From: UBA9659 sp965208605
GTDB lineage: Bacteria; Pseudomonadota; Gammaproteobacteria; Pseudomonadales; Azotimanducaceae
Reading direction: 5' to 3'
DNA length: 64,000 bases
NCBI GenBank assembly: GCA_965208605.1
Contig: OZ242345.1
Span: forward strand, 620,001-684,000
Of the stretch, positions 42,841 to 52,280 are shown one piece after another. Position 1 is the first letter of the stretch, and each line of letters opens with the position of its first letter. The position numbers and the translations under genes are program-made. Under the pieces are notes generated by a model that had not been told where the DNA came from, made no database searches, and was given only the letters and a program-made list of their open reading frames with translations.

Positions 42841-43854
42841 AATAATAAGTTCAGCGAACTGCCTGAGCTCCTCAGGATCCTGAGTGGATACCAGCAGGGC
42901 AGTGACCGGTGTTTCCCGCCAGGCATCTAGCCGGTCTCGAATCCGTTCCACCGGACCAACCAATGAAATCTCATCCGCAAAGGCCGACGGTACCGCGGCA
43001 ACCGCGGCATCTTTTTTACCCTCAAGATAGAGTGCCTGAATCTGCTTGGCTTCCGCCGCATAGCCCATACGCGCCATCAATGCGGTGTGGAAGTTGTGCT
43101 TTTTCGCACCCATGCCACCAATATAGAGCGCAAGGAACTGCTTAATCGGCATCAACCCTGCTTCTATGTCATCACACACAGTGATGCTAATGCTTTGCAT
43201 GATTTCAAAGCCCGGCTTGGCGGCGACTATCTGGTCAGCATACACCTCTTGTCGATAGGGAGAGTAGTAGAGGGGCAACCAGCCGTCAGCAATTTCCGCT
43301 GCCAAGGCGACATTCTTTGGCCCCTCGGCACCCAGGAAGATCGGCAGGTCTTCTCTCAGCGGATGAGTAATGGGCTTGAGGGGTTTGCCCAGACCCCATG
43401 CGCCTTCCCCCTTATAGGGTAAGGGATAGTGCACCCCATCATTGGTCACCGGCGCCTGCCGTGCCAACACCTGTCGGATGATGTCCACATATTCTCGCGT
43501 CCTTGCCAGGGGCTTCCCGAAGGGCTGGCCATACCAGCCTTCCACCACCTGAGGGCCCGACACTCCCAACCCCAGGATGACCCGTCCTTGCGATAAATGA
43601 TCCAACGTCATGGCCGCCATGGCGGTGGCCGTGGGGCTTCTCGCCGATAGTTGCGCCACCGCGGTGCCCAACCGAATACGTTCAGTATGCGCGCCTATCC
43701 AAGCAAGTGGCGTGAACACATCAGAGCCCCAGGCTTCCGCCGTGAAGATAGCATCATAGCCCAGCCGTTCCGCGGCCTGTGCTATATCCAGCATCTGGGG
43801 ATTCGGTCCTGGTCCCCAGTAGCCCAGCTGCATGCCGATTTTCAGTGCACTCAT
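42835..43854 (-). CDS. LLM class flavin/F420-dependent oxidoreductase
   Basis: 339 residues from ATG 43854 (MSALKIGMQLGYWGPGPNPQ). The luciferase-like TIM barrel has AAERLGYDAIFTAEAWGSDV, TERIRLGTAVAQLSARSPTA, LDHLSQGRVILGLGVSGPQV and IFLGAEGPKNVALAAEIADG. This layout is that of the LLM F420-type subgroup common in marine bacteria. It may use FMN or F420 to oxidise or reduce an organic substrate. It stands between two arrays of tandem repeats. Confidence 0.88.
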   Translation of the reverse strand: MSALKIGMQLGYWGPGPNPQMLDIAQAAERLGYDAIFTAEAWGSDVFTPLAWIGAHTERIRLGTAVAQLSARSPTATAMAAMTLDHLSQGRVILGLGVSGPQVVEGWYGQPFGKPLARTREYVDIIRQVLARQAPVTNDGVHYPLPYKGEGAWGLGKPLKPITHPLREDLPIFLGAEGPKNVALAAEIADGWLPLYYSPYRQEVYADQIVAAKPGFEIMQSISITVCDDIEAGLMPIKQFLALYIGGMGAKKHNFHTALMARMGYAAEAKQIQALYLEGKKDAAVAAVPSAFADEISLVGPVERIRDRLDAWRETPVTALLVSTQDPEELRQFAELIIG

Positions 43855-43918
43855 CAGCGCTCTCATTGAATATAAAGAGTTATAAAAAGTTATTAAGCGC
43901 TCTTAAGAGCCGTCTTAA

Positions 43919-44015
43919 GGGGCTCTTTATATACGAACCGCTGAGGGCTCTTTATAATTCTTTATATACGATGAGGGCTCTTTATAATTCTTTATATACG
44001 AATCGCTGAGGGCTC
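43919..44015. repeat. Tandem repeat, about 30 bp x 3
   Basis: Copies of GAGGGCTCTTTATAATTC then TTTATATACGAT start at 43943 (30 bases) and 43973 (36 bases), with shorter ones at 43919 and 44009. The array reaches into the 3' end of the acyl-CoA ligase gene, whose last nine residues it encodes. Confidence 0.8.
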
Positions 44016-45607
44016 TCCCAATAAGGCCCTCTCACCGCGCGTCTTTGTATCTTGCCCGTGGCTAGCCTCGGCAGTGTCTCTACAAAGTCAATGCTCCTCG
44101 GACACTTGTAGGGTGCTATTCTAGTCTTGGCGAAGAGCATCAATTCTTCTGCCAGGTTAGCACTCGGGGTCTGGTTCTCGTGCAACTGCACCACCGACTT
44201 GACTTCTTCCCCCCATTCCTCATTCGGCACCCCGACGGTACACACATCCAGGACAGCGACATGCTCCAAGAGACCGTTATCAACTTCCTGAGGATAGATG
44301 TTCACGCCCGCAGAGATGATCAACTCGGCACTGCGACCGGTCAGGAATAGATACCCGTCCTCATCAAAATACCCCATATCGCCCAACGTGAAATAATCAC
44401 CTCTGTAGGAATCTGCCGTCTTGGCATCATCCTTGTAATAGCAGAAGCGCCCGACCGCCGGCGCATGCATATAAATGGTGCCGACTTCACCAAGGGGCAC
44501 TTCCCGCCCCTCATCATTGAGTATTTTGTTGTCAAACTCGGGTCCCGGGCAGCCCACACTGCCCGGCTTTCGCAACCAGTCATGGGAATCAATCAGGAAG
44601 CCACCACCCCCCTCAGTCGCCGCATAATATTCCACTAGTACCGGCCCAAACCAATCAATCATGCCCTGCTTGATATGCACCGGGCAGGGTGCTGCGCCAT
44701 GCATGACGCGCCTAAGGCTGGAAATGCCATACTGCTGCTTCATATCATCATCAAGTTGCAAGAGACGATGAAACATAGTGGCAACCATGTGACAGTGGGT
44801 CACCGCATGCTGCTCAATCAGGTGCAGGGTCTCTTCGGGGGTCCACTTGTCCATCAGCACCAGGGTCGCACCGGATACCAGCGGGATCATCACATCTATA
44901 AGTAGTGGTGCCGCATGATAGGCAGGCCCAGTGCACAGGACGACTGCCGTACTCTGGGCATAACCCTGCTCAGAAACATCAGGCAAGATCGGCAAGTGCT
45001 CTTGACGATAGACGCCCTTGGGGCGGCCGGTAGTGCCTGAGGTGTACAACATACTGCTACCCAGGAGCGGCTCAGCAATATTTTCCGCAGAACAGCCTGC
45101 GGTCACCGCCTCCAGTGCATCAAAACCGGCTATATCGCCACCAACAGCAAGGTAGGCTTGCAGGGCACGCCCCATGGCAATCGCTTCTATTGCCTGGTTG
45201 CCAAATTGATGCTCGGCTATCAAGACCTGGGCATCGCTATTGTCCAAAATATAACTAATTTCTTCACCGGTGAGGTGCCAGTTAATGGGCGTCACCCGAG
45301 TCCCAGTCCGATAACTTGCCATCATCACCAGGGGGAATTCCGCCCGGTTGCTACACAACATGGCTATTGCATCGCCCTGCCCCAGACCCAGAGCCCGTAA
45401 ATAATGAGCGAGCTGATTCACTCGGGCATTGAACACTGCCCAGCTCAGCGCCTGACCCTGCTGGTCAATCACCGCCAGCTGCGCGGGGTTGCGCGCCGCA
45501 TGCACGGCAACCGCCATGCCCGAGAGAGCCGCTTCTTCAACAGCTACTGCGGCGTAGTTGATAGCGTAATGAGTAGTGTAGTTAATAGCATTAGTGTACT
45601 CAGGCAT
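43982..45607 (-). CDS. AMP-dependent acyl-CoA synthetase/ligase, paralogue
   Basis: 541 residues, ANL superfamily: YTSGTTGRPKG, EYYAATEGGGGFL, YFTLGDMGYFDEDGYLFLTGR and the catalytic lysine region LATGKIQRRAV. About half-identical in layout to the ligase at 29792, with which it shares the EYYA.(S/T)EG motif. Two oddities: the N-terminus carries a NAINYTTHYAINYAA duplication, and the C-terminus runs on for about nine residues beyond the homologue's YWEGV end, where the 30-base array begins. An alternative start is the ATG of MAVAVHAARNPAQ at about residue 31. Confidence 0.9.
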   Translation of the reverse strand: MPEYTNAINYTTHYAINYAAVAVEEAALSGMAVAVHAARNPAQLAVIDQQGQALSWAVFNARVNQLAHYLRALGLGQGDAIAMLCSNRAEFPLVMMASYRTGTRVTPINWHLTGEEISYILDNSDAQVLIAEHQFGNQAIEAIAMGRALQAYLAVGGDIAGFDALEAVTAGCSAENIAEPLLGSSMLYTSGTTGRPKGVYRQEHLPILPDVSEQGYAQSTAVVLCTGPAYHAAPLLIDVMIPLVSGATLVLMDKWTPEETLHLIEQHAVTHCHMVATMFHRLLQLDDDMKQQYGISSLRRVMHGAAPCPVHIKQGMIDWFGPVLVEYYAATEGGGGFLIDSHDWLRKPGSVGCPGPEFDNKILNDEGREVPLGEVGTIYMHAPAVGRFCYYKDDAKTADSYRGDYFTLGDMGYFDEDGYLFLTGRSAELIISAGVNIYPQEVDNGLLEHVAVLDVCTVGVPNEEWGEEVKSVVQLHENQTPSANLAEELMLFAKTRIAPYKCPRSIDFVETLPRLATGKIQRRAVRGPYWESPQRFVYKEL

Positions 45608-45720
45608 TTTTAGGCACCGATGAGAAGCTCCAATAGCTTTGCGATACTATCACCCTTGCATATTTTGTAAGCAAAAACCATCTGCCATAACAAAATGTGG
45701 CATAGTTCGCCATTATTCAA

Positions 45721-47055
45721 ATGATCGTGAGGAGTAACCGAGTGAGTAGAAGCAGAATGTACCAGATGATACTTGCCCTTGTCTTGCTGAGTCTAGGGGG
45801 CGCAGTAGCGGGGCAGACCCCGAAGACCGTGCGCGCGGAAAAGCAAGGCATGTCCTCTGAGCGATTGGAACGCATTACCGCCATGAGCCAGGGCTATGTG
45901 GATCGGGAGCATATACCCGGCATCATGACCGCCGTCTCCCGGGGCGGTAAACTCGTGCATCTTGCCTTAGTCGGCACCAAAGGTGCGGATGACCCACGCC
46001 CCCTGGCAGCAAACGACCTGTATCGTATCTTCTCCATGACCAAACCCATTACCGCGGTAGCTGCTATGCAACTCTATGAAGAGGGCGGCTTTGCTCTGAA
46101 TGATCCGGTCTCAAAATTCATCCCGGAACTTGCTGAATTAACGCTGTTGCAGGACGACGGTACCCGGGTGCCCGTCAAAAACCAGATGACTATACATCAG
46201 CTCTTAACCCACACCGCTGGTCTGTCCTATGGCTTTGATCCCCGGGACCCCGTGGACAAGTTATACCAGGAAGCAGACCTCTGGGCAGCAGCCGACCTGG
46301 ATGAGTTCATCAATAAACTTGCCCAACTACCGCTCAAATTTGAACCCGGTGAGCAGTGGCACTATTCCGTTGCCGTGGATGTGACCGGCCTTCTGGTACA
46401 GAGAATTAGCGGCTTGCCATTTGATGAATACCTCAGAGCGCAGATCTTCAAACCTCTCGGTATGAAGGACACTTTTTTTGCCGTGCCTGAGCAGAAGCAG
46501 GCGCGCTTGCTACCCAATCATTTCCTGGACCCCAAAACCCTAAAAGCGAAAACCCTGCCCCAGAACGGCGCCGCACCGGTTCCTCCCGATACCAGTTGCT
46601 ATGCCATGTGTGATTTCACGAAGGTGACCCTCTTCTCTGGCGGCGGCGGCCTGGTCTCCACCATGGCCGACTATCTACGGTTTACAGAAATGCTACTGAA
46701 TGATGGCGCACTGGACGGTACCCGGATTATCGGTGCCAAGACATTGCACTACATGCTCCAAGACCACCTCCCGGCAATTGCCGCCACTACCGAGCTACCG
46801 GGGCTGGTAGGCAGAGAGTTTCGGGGTATGGGTTTCGGGCTTGGATTTGCGGTCAACAATGACCCGGTGGCGGGCGGCGTCCTGGGTAGCAAGGGTGAGT
46901 ACACCTGGGGAGGGGCCGCCGGCACCCTATTTTGGGTTGACCCAGCGGAGCAGCTGATAGCCATCGCGATGATGCAACTCATGGTCGGCTCGCCGGACTT
47001 CCGGCATGACCTAAAAGTTGCCGTCTATCAGGCAATCACAGAATCCGCAGAATAA
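45721..47055 (+). CDS. Serine hydrolase of the beta-lactamase class C family (exported)
   Basis: 444 residues with a signal peptide (MILALVLLSLGGAVAGQ region). Active site motif FSMTKPITAVAAMQ (S-x-x-K), YSVAVDVTG (Y-x-N-like, with V in the third place) and WGGAAGTLFW (K-T-G/H-x-G equivalent). This is the beta-lactamase-related esterase group that includes EstB and LovD-like acyltransferases, so it is more likely an esterase than an antibiotic resistance enzyme. An ATG is used at 45721 with GTGAGGAGT shortly after, so the true start may be a few codons on. Confidence 0.88.
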   Translation: MIVRSNRVSRSRMYQMILALVLLSLGGAVAGQTPKTVRAEKQGMSSERLERITAMSQGYVDREHIPGIMTAVSRGGKLVHLALVGTKGADDPRPLAANDLYRIFSMTKPITAVAAMQLYEEGGFALNDPVSKFIPELAELTLLQDDGTRVPVKNQMTIHQLLTHTAGLSYGFDPRDPVDKLYQEADLWAAADLDEFINKLAQLPLKFEPGEQWHYSVAVDVTGLLVQRISGLPFDEYLRAQIFKPLGMKDTFFAVPEQKQARLLPNHFLDPKTLKAKTLPQNGAAPVPPDTSCYAMCDFTKVTLFSGGGGLVSTMADYLRFTEMLLNDGALDGTRIIGAKTLHYMLQDHLPAIAATTELPGLVGREFRGMGFGLGFAVNNDPVAGGVLGSKGEYTWGGAAGTLFWVDPAEQLIAIAMMQLMVGSPDFRHDLKVAVYQAITESAE

Positions 47056-47081
47056 CCATCGTTGAGCAGGGAACAGAGTCC

Positions 47082-47702
47082 ATGCAGCAATCACTAGACA
47101 CCGTCGGCATCTTGTTACGAGAATTGGAAGCACACCAGGATGCACCCGTATGGCAACGGCATCATTTTCTTGATGAGAAGCTATTCAAATCCCGTACTAT
47201 CTCCATCTTCGGGGAAATCAACATTCATACGGCGAGAAATGTAACCGAGACCCTGCTGGCACTCTCGGCGGCAAATGATAAGCCGATCACCCTCTATATC
47301 AGTTCCCCTGGCGGACATGTGGAATCGGGCGATGTGGTCTACGACATGATCAAGTTCATCAAGCCAGAGGTGCGGGTGATTGGTACCGGCTGGGTCGCCA
47401 GTGCGGCAACCAATATTTATCTCGCGGCAAAAAAGGAAAACCGACTATCCCTGCCCAATACGCGCTATCTGGTGCACCAGCCATCGGGAGGCTCCGAGGG
47501 CGATGCGACCGACATCAAGATTCAGATGGAGCAGATCGTGAAGACCAAAGCGAGAATCAACCAAATCATTGCTGATGAAACCGGACGCTCCCTCGCCCAG
47601 GTAGAGCAGGATACTGATCGGGACTTCTGGATGAGTGCGGAGGAAGCCATTGACTATGGCATCGTTGCCAGAATCGTTACCTCAATCTCAGAGACCAACT
47701 AG
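47082..47702 (+). CDS. ClpP-family serine protease
   Basis: 206 residues with the Clp protease fold: SRTISIFGEINIHTARNVTE, PITLYISSPGGHVESGDVVYD, and a catalytic triad S107 (WVASAAT), H132 (LVHQPSGG), D181 (TDRDFWMSAEEAIDYG). The usual ASMGA around the serine is changed to ASAAT. It lacks an adjacent clpX and so is probably a second ClpP, or one with a special partner. It begins 26 bases after the beta-lactamase-like gene and ends eight bases before a PPOX gene; all three may be one transcript. Confidence 0.9.
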   Translation: MQQSLDTVGILLRELEAHQDAPVWQRHHFLDEKLFKSRTISIFGEINIHTARNVTETLLALSAANDKPITLYISSPGGHVESGDVVYDMIKFIKPEVRVIGTGWVASAATNIYLAAKKENRLSLPNTRYLVHQPSGGSEGDATDIKIQMEQIVKTKARINQIIADETGRSLAQVEQDTDRDFWMSAEEAIDYGIVARIVTSISETN

Positions 47703-47710
47703 GCGGAAGC

Positions 47711-48259
47711 ATGGCCGGCATCTTCCAAGAGTTAACGCAACAACATATTGACTTCATCAAGGCACAGCATGTGTTTTTCGTCGGCACGGCGGACACTGAG
47801 GGGCACATCAATGTGTCCCCGAAAGGTCTGGACACGTTAAGGGTCATTAATGAAAACGAAGTCGTCTGGCTCAATCTGACCGGTAGTGGCAATGAAACCG
47901 CCACCCATGTGTTGAACAATGGACGCATGACCTTGATGTTTTGTTCCTTTGAACGCCAACCGCTCATCCTTCGACTCTACGGCAATGCAAAGGTCATTCA
48001 TCCACGAGATACGGCGGCTTGGAATAAGTATTCAGCAATTTTCCGCCAGCAACTGGGCTCCCGACAATTTTTTGAATTCCGCCTGGACCTGGTGCAAACC
48101 TCTTGCGGCTATGCGGTACCCTTCTATGCGTTTCAAGGCGAACGGGAAACATTGGCAAAGTGGAACCACAAGAAGGGTGAAGCCGGTATCACCGACTATT
48201 GGGAAGCCACCAACCAGCGCAGCCTGGACGGCAAACCGACCCGGATCTTGTCCTCATAA
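47711..48259 (+). CDS. Pyridoxamine 5'-phosphate oxidase-like (PPOX) protein
   Basis: 182 residues. HVFFVGTADTEGHINVSPKG and VVWLNLTGSGNETATHVLNN, then RMTLMFCSFERQPLILRLYG, form the FMN-binding split barrel of the PPOX family. The GxxETAxH and LRLYG motifs belong to a conserved group of unknown substrate. It follows clpP by eight bases. Confidence 0.87.
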   Translation: MAGIFQELTQQHIDFIKAQHVFFVGTADTEGHINVSPKGLDTLRVINENEVVWLNLTGSGNETATHVLNNGRMTLMFCSFERQPLILRLYGNAKVIHPRDTAAWNKYSAIFRQQLGSRQFFEFRLDLVQTSCGYAVPFYAFQGERETLAKWNHKKGEAGITDYWEATNQRSLDGKPTRILSS

Positions 48260-48279
48260 CTTCATAAAAAGCTACTTCG

Positions 48280-50571
48280 TCATTTCTTGCCACGCAGCCA
48301 TACGTGATAGCGCTCTGCCAGGGCAAGTGCCCATTCTGGTTTGTGATTTTTACGCCATTCGCTGGCAACGAACTTGTTCATTTCCATCATACTGGGATAG
48401 ACATGCACCGTGCCGAGGATCTTGTTCAGCCCCAGACCATGCTTCATGGCTAGTGTGAATTCGCTAATCAGGTCACCGGCATGCTCAGCCGCTATGGTAA
48501 CGCCGAGAATCTTATCCTTGCCGGGCGGGGTCAGGACCTTCACCAGCCCCACCGCCGCTTCTTCGACAATCGCTCTATCCAAGCCGGCGACATCATAGGT
48601 AGTTACCTCATAGTTTATTCCCTGGGCTTTGGCTTCCTGCTCATTCAGGCCTACCCGGGCAATTTCCGGCGCACAAAAAGTAGCATGGGGGATGGCGTCA
48701 TAGTTCACTCGGAACTTTTTCAGGGTGCCAAAAAGCGCATTGACTGTGGCATACCAAGCCATAAGAGATGCGGTGTGGGTGAACTGATAGGGCCCAGCGA
48801 CATCACCTATGGCATAAATATTGGGAATATTGGTGCGTAGATATTCATCCACTGCCAGCTGCCCCTTGTCGGTCAGCTGAATGCCCAGAGTCTCCCGTCC
48901 AAAGGTATCCACCCTTGCCTTGCGCCCCGCGGCAACCAAGAGCCGATCAAAACTGAGTGCTTGCTCCTTGCCCTCAGTGTCCTGACAAATCAAGGTGTGC
49001 CTATTTAATATGTCACTATTCAATATGTCACTATTTAATATCTCACTGGGCCCAGCTTCTCGTATACGAGTCACGCTATGACCGACCAGCACTCGGACTC
49101 CTTCTGCTTCCAATCGGCTCTGCAGCATGCGGGAAAACTCTTCATCCTCCAGAGGCAAGAGCCGGGGTAGCTGTTCCACCAGGGTCACGCTATGCGCCGG
49201 CGCCTCCTTGCCCGGGCTGCTGTTAAGTGCCCCAAGACGCGCCAGGGCCTGGGCTAATTCACAGCCGATAGGCCCGCCGCCTAGAATCACCAGCCGGGCA
49301 GGTAATTCCGGCAGGGCCCAGAGATTGTCAGAGGTCAGGCAATCAATATCCGCTATGCCCTCAATAGGCGGAATCAAGGGTTCAGCACCCGTAGCAATAA
49401 TGATATTCCGGGTGCTGAGTAGCTGTTCATCGGTGCCGCCTTCCCCCTTGCCTTCCCTCTTGACATGTACCTTGACATGCCAGGGTGATAGCAACTCCCC
49501 CTGCCCCAATACCACATCAACACCGAGACTCTCATAACGTTCCACCGAATCATGCGGTTCAATCTTGGCAATCACTCGCTGCACCCGTTGCATAATGGCT
49601 TGGAAATCAAGTGCTGGCGGCTGGCAATGGCTAAAGCCCAGGTCGGCCGCCTGATGCATATCAAACGCAAAGCGGGCTGAGCGAATCAGGGTTTTACTGG
49701 GCACACAGCCGGTATTCAGACAATCGCCGCCCATCTTGTGTTGTTCAATCAGGGTCACCCTGGCCTTGACGGTCGCCGCAATGAGTGCCGCTACCAGGCC
49801 ACCCGAACCTGCCCCGAGCACGATCAGATCCCGGTCATATACTGCCGGGCGTTTGCGCTTGCGCTTGCTTCTAGAGGGCGGGGGAGGCGCACCGCGACGC
49901 TTTCTTATTGCTTTGATGAGCCACTTTGCGACTAGCGGAAAGACGCCGAGGAGCACAAAGGAAGCAATCAGCGTCAAGGACAGTATGTCTGCTGCCCGGC
50001 TAATCTGCGCCAATTCCTTACCCGCGTTCACAAACACCAGAGTCCCCGCCAGCATGCCCAGTTGCGAGATCAGGTAATAGACCGGCCACTTCATCCGGGT
50101 CAAACCCATCACCAGGTTAATCACAAAGAAGGGGATGGCCGGTATCAGCCGCATGGTAAAGAGATAGAAGGCACCCTCGGCGGCCATGCCCTTATTCACT
50201 ATCTCTAGTTGTTTGCCGAAGTGGCGCTCAATGGGCTCTCGGAAGAGCCATCTTGCCAACAACATGGCGAGCGTTGCCCCAATCGTTGAGGCGAAGGAAA
50301 CTATCACCAGCCCCCAGAAAAGACCAAAGAGCGCACCGGCCAGGAGGGTCATCAAGAGCGCGGCCCCCGGTACCGACACCGCCGTGGCGAGGATATACAG
50401 GAAGAAAAAGCCGCCGATGAAGGCAACGGGATAGTCTGCCAGCAGTTGCCGCAGATAGGCCTGCTCCGATTTGATTCGCTCCAGGGTCAAGATGCTGCCC
50501 AGATCAAAATACAAGAAAGCAGCCACCAAAAGTGCCATGAGAAGCAGTGTTATCCATTTATTTCTGGTCAT
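48280..50571 (-). CDS. TVP38/TMEM64 membrane protein fused to mercuric-reductase/lipoamide-dehydrogenase-like FAD enzyme
   Basis: 763 residues. Residues 1 to about 225 are a TVP38/TMEM64 (SNARE-associated, DedA-like) membrane domain, with GALFGLFWGLVIVSFASTIG and IPAIPFFVINLVMGLTRMKW. After a basic linker (RKRRGAPPPPSRSKRKRKRP) the rest is a class I disulfide flavoprotein: redox cysteines in GGDCLNTGCVPSKT, NADH site LVILGGGPIGCELAQALA, FAD motif IYAIGDVAGPYQFTHTA and the dimer motif HVYPSMMEMNKF. Such fusions are known in marine Proteobacteria; the substrate is unknown. A three-copy 15-base repeat inserts LNSDILNSDILN near 515. Confidence 0.9.
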   Translation of the reverse strand: MTRNKWITLLLMALLVAAFLYFDLGSILTLERIKSEQAYLRQLLADYPVAFIGGFFFLYILATAVSVPGAALLMTLLAGALFGLFWGLVIVSFASTIGATLAMLLARWLFREPIERHFGKQLEIVNKGMAAEGAFYLFTMRLIPAIPFFVINLVMGLTRMKWPVYYLISQLGMLAGTLVFVNAGKELAQISRAADILSLTLIASFVLLGVFPLVAKWLIKAIRKRRGAPPPPSRSKRKRKRPAVYDRDLIVLGAGSGGLVAALIAATVKARVTLIEQHKMGGDCLNTGCVPSKTLIRSARFAFDMHQAADLGFSHCQPPALDFQAIMQRVQRVIAKIEPHDSVERYESLGVDVVLGQGELLSPWHVKVHVKREGKGEGGTDEQLLSTRNIIIATGAEPLIPPIEGIADIDCLTSDNLWALPELPARLVILGGGPIGCELAQALARLGALNSSPGKEAPAHSVTLVEQLPRLLPLEDEEFSRMLQSRLEAEGVRVLVGHSVTRIREAGPSEILNSDILNSDILNRHTLICQDTEGKEQALSFDRLLVAAGRKARVDTFGRETLGIQLTDKGQLAVDEYLRTNIPNIYAIGDVAGPYQFTHTASLMAWYATVNALFGTLKKFRVNYDAIPHATFCAPEIARVGLNEQEAKAQGINYEVTTYDVAGLDRAIVEEAAVGLVKVLTPPGKDKILGVTIAAEHAGDLISEFTLAMKHGLGLNKILGTVHVYPSMMEMNKFVASEWRKNHKPEWALALAERYHVWLRGKK
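49001..49045. repeat. In-gene tandem repeat, 15 bp x 3
   Basis: CTATTTAATATGTCA, CTATTCAATATGTCA and CTATTTAATATCTCA inside the TVP38/FAD fusion gene. The frame is kept and the loop ILNSDILNSDILN is encoded. The AT-rich units stand out from the surrounding GC-rich gene. Confidence 0.88.
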
Positions 50572-50635
50572 TGATATTTCCTTGCAGGTATCCTAGTGGT
50601 TGTATTTTTATTACTTTCCAATGAGAGTATAGCCA

Positions 50636-52219
50636 ATGTCCGAATATCAGCCGCAACAATCGCCCGCATGGCAAACCCTCTCCGGGCTTGTCCAAGGCAT
50701 GCGGCAACAACGCATCATTGATCTGTTCGCCGCTAAGGACCGGGTCAAGAAGTACAGCATAGAAGTACCCGGCATCTTTCTTGACTATTCCAAACATCTG
50801 GTTGATGACCAGATATTGGCAGCCCTGCTGCAACTCGCCCAGGAAGCGAATGTTCCGGAGAAACTGCAAGACCTGTACCATGGCAAGGTGGTGAACCCCA
50901 CGGAAGCTCAGCCTGCCTTGCATCTGGCAATGCGGCACCCATCAATGCGGCTCAGTATAAACATCCGTCAAGAGATAGACGACCAGAAGGCCCAGCTGGC
51001 ACGCATCAGCACTGAAATTCGTACCGGTGCCTGGTTGAGCGCGACCGGTAAGCCGATCACGAATCTGGTCAATCTGGGTATTGGCGGCTCTGATCTGGGT
51101 GTCCGGATGGCGACTGTTGCCCTGCGGGAGGTGGCTCTGCCGGGGGCACCGGCATGCCACTTCCTGGCTAATGTTGACGGTGCCGAGGTTAACTCGCTAC
51201 TGGCACAGCTCCCGGCAGAGACTAGCCTGATTATCATTTCCTCTAAGAGCTTCCGCACTCCCGAGACCCTACTCAACGCGAAAACTTGCCTGGCCTGGCT
51301 GGGCAAAACAATTACCGACCCACACCGCTCCCCCCAGTGTCTGGCGATCACCGCGAATTATCAAGCAGCATTGGAGTTTGGTATCCCGGAGGAACGGATC
51401 ATCACAGTGCCTGAAGCCATAGGGGGGCGTTATTCGCTGTGGTCGGGGTCGAGCCTTGCCCTCAGCATCAGTATCGGCTATGACGCCTTTGCGGAAATGC
51501 TCGCCGGCGCGGCGGCTATGGATGCGCACTGCCTCCAGGATGGCCCGCTGAGCAAGATGCCGGTCATCCTTGGTCTCTTAGGGATCTGGTACAACAACTT
51601 TCTGCAGGCCCAGAGTCATGCGGTCATACCCTACTGCCAGCGGCTGGAACTGCTGGTGCCCTACTTGCAACAACTGGAAATGGAAAGCAACGGCAAGTCA
51701 GCAACTCTGGCGGGCGAGTCGCTATCCTGGGCGACCAGCCCGGTCATCTGGGGGCAAACGGGTACCAATGGTCAACATGCTTTTTTCCAAATGCTCCATC
51801 AAGGCACCCGCCTGGTGCCGATTGACTTTATCGGCATCGTACATGCCGAGACCAGCCCGGCGGAACATCAGCGGATGCTGCTCAGTAATATGATTGCCCA
51901 GTCGGCAGCTCTCATGCGAGGTCGTAGCAGCCCTGAGCAACATCGGCATTATCCAGGCAACCGGCCCAGTTCCACCCTCTTGTTAGACGAGCTGACACCC
52001 TACAAGTTGGGCATGTTACTTGCACTTTATGAGCACAAGGTGTTTGTCCAGAGCGTGATCTGGGACATTAACCCTTTTGACCAATGGGGTGTTGAACTCG
52101 GTAAGCAACTGGCGACGGCGCTGAGTGCTGCAGACAGCATTGAACAGGACGCCTCAACCAACAACTTGATATCCAGAACCGGGTTATTTAGAAGCAAAAA
52201 CAAACGACAGCTGAGCTGA
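50636..52219 (+). CDS. pgi: Glucose-6-phosphate isomerase
   Basis: 527 residues. Interconverts glucose 6-phosphate and fructose 6-phosphate. LVNLGIGGSDLGVRMAT, ISSKSFRTPETLLNA, VPEAIGGRYSLWSGSSL, MESNGKS, and IWGQTGTNGQHAFFQMLHQ hold all phosphate-binding and catalytic residues, and KVFVQSVIWDINPFDQWGVE is the C-terminal signature. About 20 residues shorter than E. coli Pgi, as is common. It is divergent from the TVP38/FAD fusion gene. Confidence 0.96.
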   Translation: MSEYQPQQSPAWQTLSGLVQGMRQQRIIDLFAAKDRVKKYSIEVPGIFLDYSKHLVDDQILAALLQLAQEANVPEKLQDLYHGKVVNPTEAQPALHLAMRHPSMRLSINIRQEIDDQKAQLARISTEIRTGAWLSATGKPITNLVNLGIGGSDLGVRMATVALREVALPGAPACHFLANVDGAEVNSLLAQLPAETSLIIISSKSFRTPETLLNAKTCLAWLGKTITDPHRSPQCLAITANYQAALEFGIPEERIITVPEAIGGRYSLWSGSSLALSISIGYDAFAEMLAGAAAMDAHCLQDGPLSKMPVILGLLGIWYNNFLQAQSHAVIPYCQRLELLVPYLQQLEMESNGKSATLAGESLSWATSPVIWGQTGTNGQHAFFQMLHQGTRLVPIDFIGIVHAETSPAEHQRMLLSNMIAQSAALMRGRSSPEQHRHYPGNRPSSTLLLDELTPYKLGMLLALYEHKVFVQSVIWDINPFDQWGVELGKQLATALSAADSIEQDASTNNLISRTGLFRSKNKRQLS

Positions 52220-52280
52220 TGGCGCTGAGGGTGACGGCGCGGAAGCGTCAGAGGGCGAGGATGACGGAAAAATATACAGG

